Shown here: piece by piece, positions 5,917 to 10,263 of the stretch
How the letters are laid out: each line of letters begins with the position of its first letter
Numbering within the stretch: position 1 is the first letter of the stretch
Source: Saprospiraceae bacterium
GTDB taxonomy: Bacteria; Bacteroidota; Bacteroidia; Chitinophagales; Saprospiraceae
NCBI GenBank assembly: GCA_016717145.1
Contig: JADKGD010000075.1
Location: 1 to 10,263, forward strand
Length of the DNA: 10,263 bases
Reading direction: 5' to 3'
Made by a program: the position numbers and the translations under genes
Notes under the pieces: model-generated
Told to the model about the DNA's origin: nothing
What the model saw: only the letters and a program-made list of their open reading frames with translations
Databases searched by the model: none

Positions 5917-7632
5917 ATGACTGATAAAAAAACAAAATATTTATTCTTTACTGGTAAAGGTGGCGTGGGAAAAACATCTCTTGCTTGTGCGACAGCAGTC
6001 GAAATGGCCGATGCTGGAAAAGCAGTTTTCCTTGTGAGCACCGACCCCGCATCTAACCTGAAAGATGTATTAGAAAGTCCAGTTGATGAAAATATTATCC
6101 CTATATACGGAATTGACAATCTTTTTGCTATCAATATTGACCCTGAAAATTCAGCCGAAGAATATCGTAATAGAGTAACCAAACCGCTTGAAGGAATTGC
6201 TTCGAAAGAAGAAATTAAAAAATCAGGGAAGACCTTTCAGGGCCTGTACTACTGAAATTGCATCATTTGATGAATTTTCCCGTTTTGTATCGGGAGAAAC
6301 TGAAGGAACAAAATTTGATGTAATCATTTTCGACACTGCACCAACTGGACATACCTTGCGACTTCTCGAATTACCTGCTGCATGGTCAAGTTTTACAGAA
6401 GAAAATCCAGATGGCGCTTCCTGCCTTGGGACCAACTTCTGCCTTGAAAAGTGGTAAAGAAAGATATCACACTGTAGTAAACAGACTAAGAGATGCTTCA
6501 TTAACCAGTTTTAATATTGTTTCAAAGGCAGATAAAGCCTCTTTGAAAGAAGCATCAAGGACAAGCAATGAATTGAAAGAACTTGGAATGAGCAATCAAC
6601 AATTGTTCATTAATGGTGTTTTCAAAGCAATTGACAAAAAACGACTTGCTTGCTCAAAAAATTGAGCTTATGGGTAACGAGCAACTTAATGCTATTCCCG
6701 ACAATTTGAAAAACTTACCGTTAAAAACTTTTCCTCTTTTACCCTATAATGTTTTGGGAATTGAAAAACTCCGTTCACTATTTAACTCAGAACTTCAAAA
6801 ATCAATTTCAGAAAATAATTTTCTAAAACCAGAAACGTCCAGCAGGTTTTAAATGGGAATAGATCAACTCGTTGATGAACTTTGTAAAAATCAACAAAAT
6901 GGACTTATTATGACAATGGGCAAAGGTGGTGTGGGCAAGACTATTGCCGCTTCTGCTATTGCTGTTTTATTGGCAAAAAAAGGCTTTGAAGTTCTTTTAA
7001 CAACAACTGACCCTGCTGCACATATACAAGATTTTATAGAACAGTTGGGTGAACTGCCTTCAACATTAACCGTGGAACGCATTGACCCCAAAGTAGAAAC
7101 ACAACGGTACACAGAAAAATATTAGAACATAAAAGGACAAGGACAATCCGAGGAAGCTAAAAAATTAATTCTCGAAGATTTAAAATCACCCTGCACAGAA
7201 GAAGTGGCAGTTTTCCACGCTTTCTCCAAAGCCATCAGTATGGCCAAGAGAAAATTTGTTGTAATGGACACAGCCCCACCGGCCATACGCTTTTGTTATT
7301 GGACACTGCTGGAGTTATCACCATGACATTATGAGAAACAATATAAATGAAGGTCGAATCAGAACCCCGTATATGTCATTGCAAGATCAGACATTATCAA
7401 AAAAATAATTTTAGTTTCTTTACCAGAAGACAACTCCAATGCGTGAAGCAGCTGACTTACAAAACGATTTAAAAAGAGCTGGCATTCGACCTTACGCTTG
7501 GGGGCGGAAATTCTGGTTATTGATACCATAAAAGGAACATATTCTGAACGGACATTTGGTATTCCATTCATTGCTGAAAAAAAACTACTTCCTGCACTTT
7601 TGGAAATACATCTAAATCAAATATCTATTTGA
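5917..7632 (+). pseudogene. arsA: ArsA-like arsenite/antimonite-stimulated ATPase, broken
   Basis: Duplicated two-half ATPase of the ArsA/GET3 family; in ars operons ArsA energises the ArsB pump to expel As(III)/Sb(III). Half A1 has P-loop GKGGVGKT (5953-5976) and DTAPTGHTLRLL (from 6332). Half A2 has P-loop GKGGVGKT (6919-6942) and a broken DTAPTGHTLLLLD (from 7267). The three cysteines that bind metalloid in E. coli ArsA are all recognisable: ACTTE (6245-6247), SCLG (6422-6424) and PCTEE (7192-7194). The frame breaks repeatedly, mostly in runs: A6 at 6217-6222, G3 at 6240-6242, near 6425, A6 near 6640, G3 at 6855-6857, single A at 7278 and 7313, A7 at 7399-7405. The ATG at 6853 is not a real start; the halves were one chain. 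Near 7504 about 20 family residues are missing between PYAW and AEILVIDTIKG. No arsB, acr3, arsC, arsD or arsR is in the window. It directly follows junction copy C. Confidence 0.85.
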
Positions 7633-7639
7633 AATGAGG

Positions 7640-7760
7640 AAAGAGGGGCTTAGGCTTAATCGAGCAGGCGGCCTTACCAACGTAAGCTGATGGAGTGTGC
7701 CTACGACACAGCGCACACAATCTCACACAACCGTACGTAACTAAAGATCTGCACAAGCCA
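7640..7760 (-). mobile_element. Possible 3' remnant of a group II intron
   Basis: Read on the minus strand, 7739-7721 gives TACGTACGGTTGTGTGAGA, closely resembling the end of domain V and the domain V-VI joint of bacterial group II introns (CGTACGGT..TGTGAGA). It is followed by a stem GTGTGC/GCACAC that could be domain VI, and further on by CTGCTCGATT (7667-7658), resembling the usual YTACTCGAY intron end. The 5' half of domain V is a poor match and no reverse-transcriptase gene is present, so at most this is a decayed 3' end. Confidence 0.35.
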
Positions 7761-7935
7761 CAACTGATGTTGTGGTTCACTCATTTTTAATCAACTTCGT
7801 GTAGATTAAATCTGAAATAATCAGACCATTTATTCAGGTCCTCAATTAGTCAAGATTGCAATTTATTGAATCCGGGCTTAATGCTTTCTGTTTTTCTTTT
7901 TATCTATATCTTACTAAAGGTATAATTCTTTTTCT
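7740..7935. other. Non-coding stretch before the esterase gene
   Basis: No gene seen. It contains a perfect hairpin CCACAAC-TGAT-GTTGTGG at about 7758-7775. It could belong to the intron remnant or act as a terminator, but it lacks a clear T-tract directly after the stem. Confidence 0.3.
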
Positions 7936-7943
7936 TAACTTTG
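7936..7943 (+). promoter_or_regulatory. -7 promoter box for the esterase gene
   Basis: TAACTTTG is identical to the -7 box of the TA promoter (1214-1221) and lies 22 bases before the esterase ATG at 7966. No good TTTG -33 box is seen at the usual distance, so only half of the promoter is supported. Confidence 0.4.
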
Positions 7944-7965
7944 AGTCAAATAATATTTCAACCAT

Positions 7966-9094
7966 ATGAAATCCATTTTTACACCTTCCAAATATATGAT
8001 ATTACCGGTATTGCTGATCTTTTTTATCAGTGAAGTTATCGCTCAAGAAACAGTGACTGGAAGTCTTTTTTTTAATGGGATAAACAGAACATATCGATTG
8101 AGGCTACCTGAAAATTTTAATAAAGACATTGCCATTCCTATGGTTTTAAATTTTCATGGCTTTGGTTCCAATGCTCTGGAGCAGGAATTTTATTCGGTAT
8201 GAATAGTGTTGCTGATACCGCCGGATTTGCTGTTTGTTATCCGCAAGAATTGCCAATGCATGGAATGGGATGGTCCTTCGGCAGCAGTGCTGATGATGTC
8301 GGCTTTTACAAGTGCTTTGATTCGAGGATTTGAGTACAAATATGGTTTTGATAAAAATAGAATTTATTCCTGTGGGATGTCCAATGGCGGGTTTATGAGT
8401 TATACCCTTGCTTGTGAACTCAATAACAAGATAGCCGCTATTGCTTCTGTCACAGCAGCATGGTTCCTGGAAAAATAGGAGGATGCAAACCCGGCAGACC
8501 AATTCCTGTTATGGAAATTCACGGCACAGCAGATAGTACGGTTGTATGTAAAGGTTCGCTGATAGCTGTAGGTATTCCTGAAGTATTAAATTTCTGGAAG
8601 CTAAATAATGGTTGTGATACGACACCTGTAAAAGAATGGGTACCTGATATATTTGCTTTTGATAATTCTACAGAAAATACACTTATGTGAATTGTACGGA
8701 AAATAATGAAGTTATTCATTACAAAACAATAGGCGGTGCACATTCCTGGCCTGGATCTATTATACAGATCGGAGTTACAAATCTTGACTTCAATGCGGTG
8801 CAACAATATGGAATTTTTAAAATACAGCATGAACAGAGCTACAAACGTGGTGGAATCGACCACTACAAAAGACATCAGTATTTTTCCTAATCCATGTTAT
8901 GATGAAGTGACTATAGCATAGGCTTAACTGAACATGCCAAGATGTATGTCATCCGGCATACATGGCAATATTATCAATCGTTATTATTGACTCAAAGGTC
9001 AAAATAATATTAATACAACCGATTTACCTGCAGGCATGAATATTATACATATCAACGGTGGAAAGAAAGTAAATCTTATAAGTTGACCAGGATT
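7966..9094 (+). pseudogene. Secreted PHB-depolymerase/feruloyl-esterase-like hydrolase with T9SS tail, frameshifted
   Basis: Starts at ATG 7966 with a signal peptide (MKSIFTPSKYMILPVLLIFFISEVIAQ, cut after IAQ). Read across frames, the catalytic parts of the LpqC/poly(3-hydroxybutyrate) depolymerase-like esterase family are all present. They are oxyanion-hole NFHGFGS (about 8149-8169), nucleophile elbow CGMSNGG (Ser codon 8380-8382), HGTADSTV with the acid (8532-8534), and GGAHSWPG with the catalytic His (8741-8743). After the domain comes a linker VVESTTTKD and a type IX secretion C-terminal sorting signal, ISIFPNPCYDEVTI (to 8917), whose later part (DLPAGMNIIHINGGKK) is readable to about 9073. 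The family acts on ester bonds of polyesters or plant-cell-wall esters; the substrate here is unknown. Frame changes are needed near 8200, 8312, 8460, 8685, 8800, 8920 and again up to 9090. It ends just before the next gene. Confidence 0.75.
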
Positions 9095-9100
9095 TATAAT

Positions 9101-10034
9101 ATGGAGGAATATGCCAATGTAATGAATTATGCCATTCCATTTTTTGTGGTATTAATTGTTGTAGAATATGGAGTTGTTTTACGACCAAAGTCATTAGATT
9201 ATTTGACACGATATCCAGCCTTAGTTCAGGCGTAACTAATGTTATTAAAGATGTATTGGGCCTAGTATTGTCATTATTAGTTATGGTTGGATGGTAGATC
9301 ATGTTGCTTTGATGCGTACAGAATCAACGGTCCTCCGTATATTATTGCTTTTATTGGACTCGATTTTGCCGGGTACCGACACATCGATTTTCACACGTAG
9401 TAAATGTTTTCTGGAATCGGCACATCATTCACCATAGCAGTGAAGATAACCTCGGTGCACTTGACAATCGGTATCTGAGATATTTGCTATATTCACAATA
9501 TTGTTTTTACCAACGGCATTTTTAGTGTACCGGCAAAAGTAGTTGGCACAATTGCACCGCTCCATCTTTTGCTCAGTTTTGGTATCATACTAGATTAATA
9601 GGTAAGATGGGCTTCCTTAAATATATTATTGTTACCCCATCATCATAGGGTGCATCATGCCATTAATCCAATATATATGGAAAAAATTACAGCCAGATAT
9701 TTATTATATGGGATAAAATTTTTGGTACTTTCCAACCTGAACTTGACACTGAAATACTTCCGTGTATGGTGTCACAAAACCTGTTCAAACATGGAATCAA
9801 TGGCTTATAAATTACCACATATCTGGCAACTTATAAAGGACGCCTGGCGGACAGCTCGTCTCATAGGATAAGGTCAGAATATGGTTTATGCCTACAGGGT
9901 GGAGACCAGCTGATGTAGCCACTAAATATCCTATTTATAAAACAGACGATATCTATCGACGGCCAAAGTATGATACTAAAGCTTCTGTAGGTCTTAAAGT
10001 ATGGTCGACATGTTGTTCAAAAAACAAGCGATAG
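9101..10034 (+). pseudogene. Sterol desaturase/fatty-acid hydroxylase family protein, heavily broken
   Basis: ATG 9101 opens MEEYANVMNYAIPFFVVLIVVEYG, a membrane segment, then DTISSLSSGVTNVIKDVLGL after a frame change. The three histidine clusters that bind the di-iron centre in this superfamily can all be found, in different frames: HRFSH (codons 9382-9384 and 9394-9396), HIIHH (9421-9435) and HHRVHH (9641-9658). Further along are IIWDKIFGTFQPELDTEI, HIWQLIKDAWRT and KVRIWFMPTGWRPADVATKYP, typical of the bacterial ERG3-like branch. Such proteins are integral membrane oxygenases that hydroxylate or desaturate lipids. At least eight frame changes are required over about 930 bp. Relatives as I know them have further membrane segments after KASVGLKVWS; here the frame ends at a TAG (10032-10034), so the C-terminus is lost too. 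It lies a few bases after the esterase. Confidence 0.7.
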
Positions 10035-10059
10035 TGAATAAGAACGAAGTGAAGTGCAA

Positions 10060-10126
10060 AGCACCAAAGGCTGACAAGCCTTTGACGCAGTGAACCCGCA
10101 TGGCGGGATGGGTAGGTAAGTGCGTC
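10060..10126. repeat. GC-rich hairpin cluster after the desaturase gene
   Basis: A perfect stem CAAAGGCT/AGCCTTTG (10065-10072, 10077-10084, loop GACA) is followed by GACGCA (10084-10089) pairing with TGCGTC (10121-10126), which encloses CCCGC/GCGGG (10095-10099, 10103-10107, loop ATG). No T-run follows the stems, so a simple terminator is unlikely. It resembles the GC-rich hairpins of the other junctions. Confidence 0.4.
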
Positions 10127-10170
10127 TATTGCAGAAAAAAGCACAAAGATGAGGCGCTGATTAATAAAAT

Positions 10171-10253
10171 GTAACTGCATGAGTTTTAGTTGGATTGATT
10201 AAAAACCCTTGCACACTCAAGTGTCTAAATATATTTATAAAAAATTCAGTTAC
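10171..10253. repeat. Short inverted pair GTAACTG/CAGTTAC
   Basis: GTAACTG at 10171-10177 and CAGTTAC at 10247-10253 are perfect reverse complements separated by 69 bases. They contain TAAC and GTTA in the same orientation as the junctions upstream. No gene lies between them, only an ACACT/AGTGT mini-hairpin. This may be another decayed junction or chance. Confidence 0.25.
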
Positions 10254-10263
10254 CATATATTTA

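Noticed and set aside
6853..7125. Second ArsA half as a separate gene starting at ATG 6853
   Set aside because: Adding one G to the run at 6855-6857 makes the linker read PAGFKWGIDQLVDEL, continuous with the first half; the ATG is created by the frameshift.
8146..8875. Minus-strand open frames opposite the esterase
   Set aside because: Both are antisense to recognisable esterase motifs on the plus strand.
10065..10084. Perfect hairpin as a rho-independent terminator
   Set aside because: No T-tract follows the 3' arm in either orientation; the bases after it continue into another stem.
9953..10180. Minus-strand open frame of 75 codons at the right end
   Set aside because: It overlaps the readable C-terminal part of the desaturase and the hairpin cluster, and shows no family pattern.

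Overview
The window looks like accessory DNA from a member of the Bacteroidota (Flavobacteriia/Sphingobacteriia-like). The evidence is the AT-rich genes, the TAnnTTTG-type -7 promoter boxes, a lipoprotein, the absence of clear Shine-Dalgarno sites, and a type IX secretion sorting tail (FPNP..D.VTI) on a broken esterase. No tRNA, rRNA, CRISPR array, complete insertion sequence or recombinase gene was found.

Layout, all genes on the + strand. (1) 2-964: C-terminal part of a secreted alpha/beta-hydrolase-like protein that starts before the window. (2) 976-1168: attC-like inverted structure. (3) 1239-1782: ParD/ParE-type toxin-antitoxin pair with its own promoter. (4) 1799-2130: non-coding stretch with three consecutive perfect hairpins. 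(5) 2131-2247, 2872-3063 and 5668-5859: three copies (one truncated) of a repeat that each time ends in CGTTA and is each time followed by a different gene: a small lipoprotein (2306-2749), an S41-type peptidase (3091-5309, frameshifted) and an orphan ArsA-like ATPase (5917-7632, frameshifted and with an internal deletion). (6) 7640-7760: possible 3' remnant of a group II intron on the minus strand. (7) 7966-about 9094: broken esterase with a type IX sorting tail. (8) 9101-10034: heavily broken sterol-desaturase/fatty-acid-hydroxylase-like gene. (9) 10035-10263: structured non-coding DNA.

The most interesting reading is that the first 6 kb is a string of one-gene (or one-TA-operon) cassettes separated by attC-like junctions. 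At several junctions a TAAC...GTTA pair brackets a hairpin. In two cassettes the bases just after the opening GTTA are the reverse complement of the bases just before the closing TAAC-like site: GTTATAGG with CCTATAAC, and TGTGGGATAT with ATACCCCACA at 9 of 10. This is how integron cassettes behave, but the cores do not fit the classical GTTRRRY consensus and no integrase is visible, so it is an inference.

The genes do not form one pathway; unrelated cargo (defence/stability TA pair, hydrolase, peptidase, lipoprotein, metalloid ATPase) is what a cassette array would hold. From 3.1 kb onward reading frames are broken. Many breaks sit in homopolymer runs one base too short or long, so part of the damage may be sequencing error. 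The internal deletion in arsA and the state of the last 2 kb suggest some real decay.
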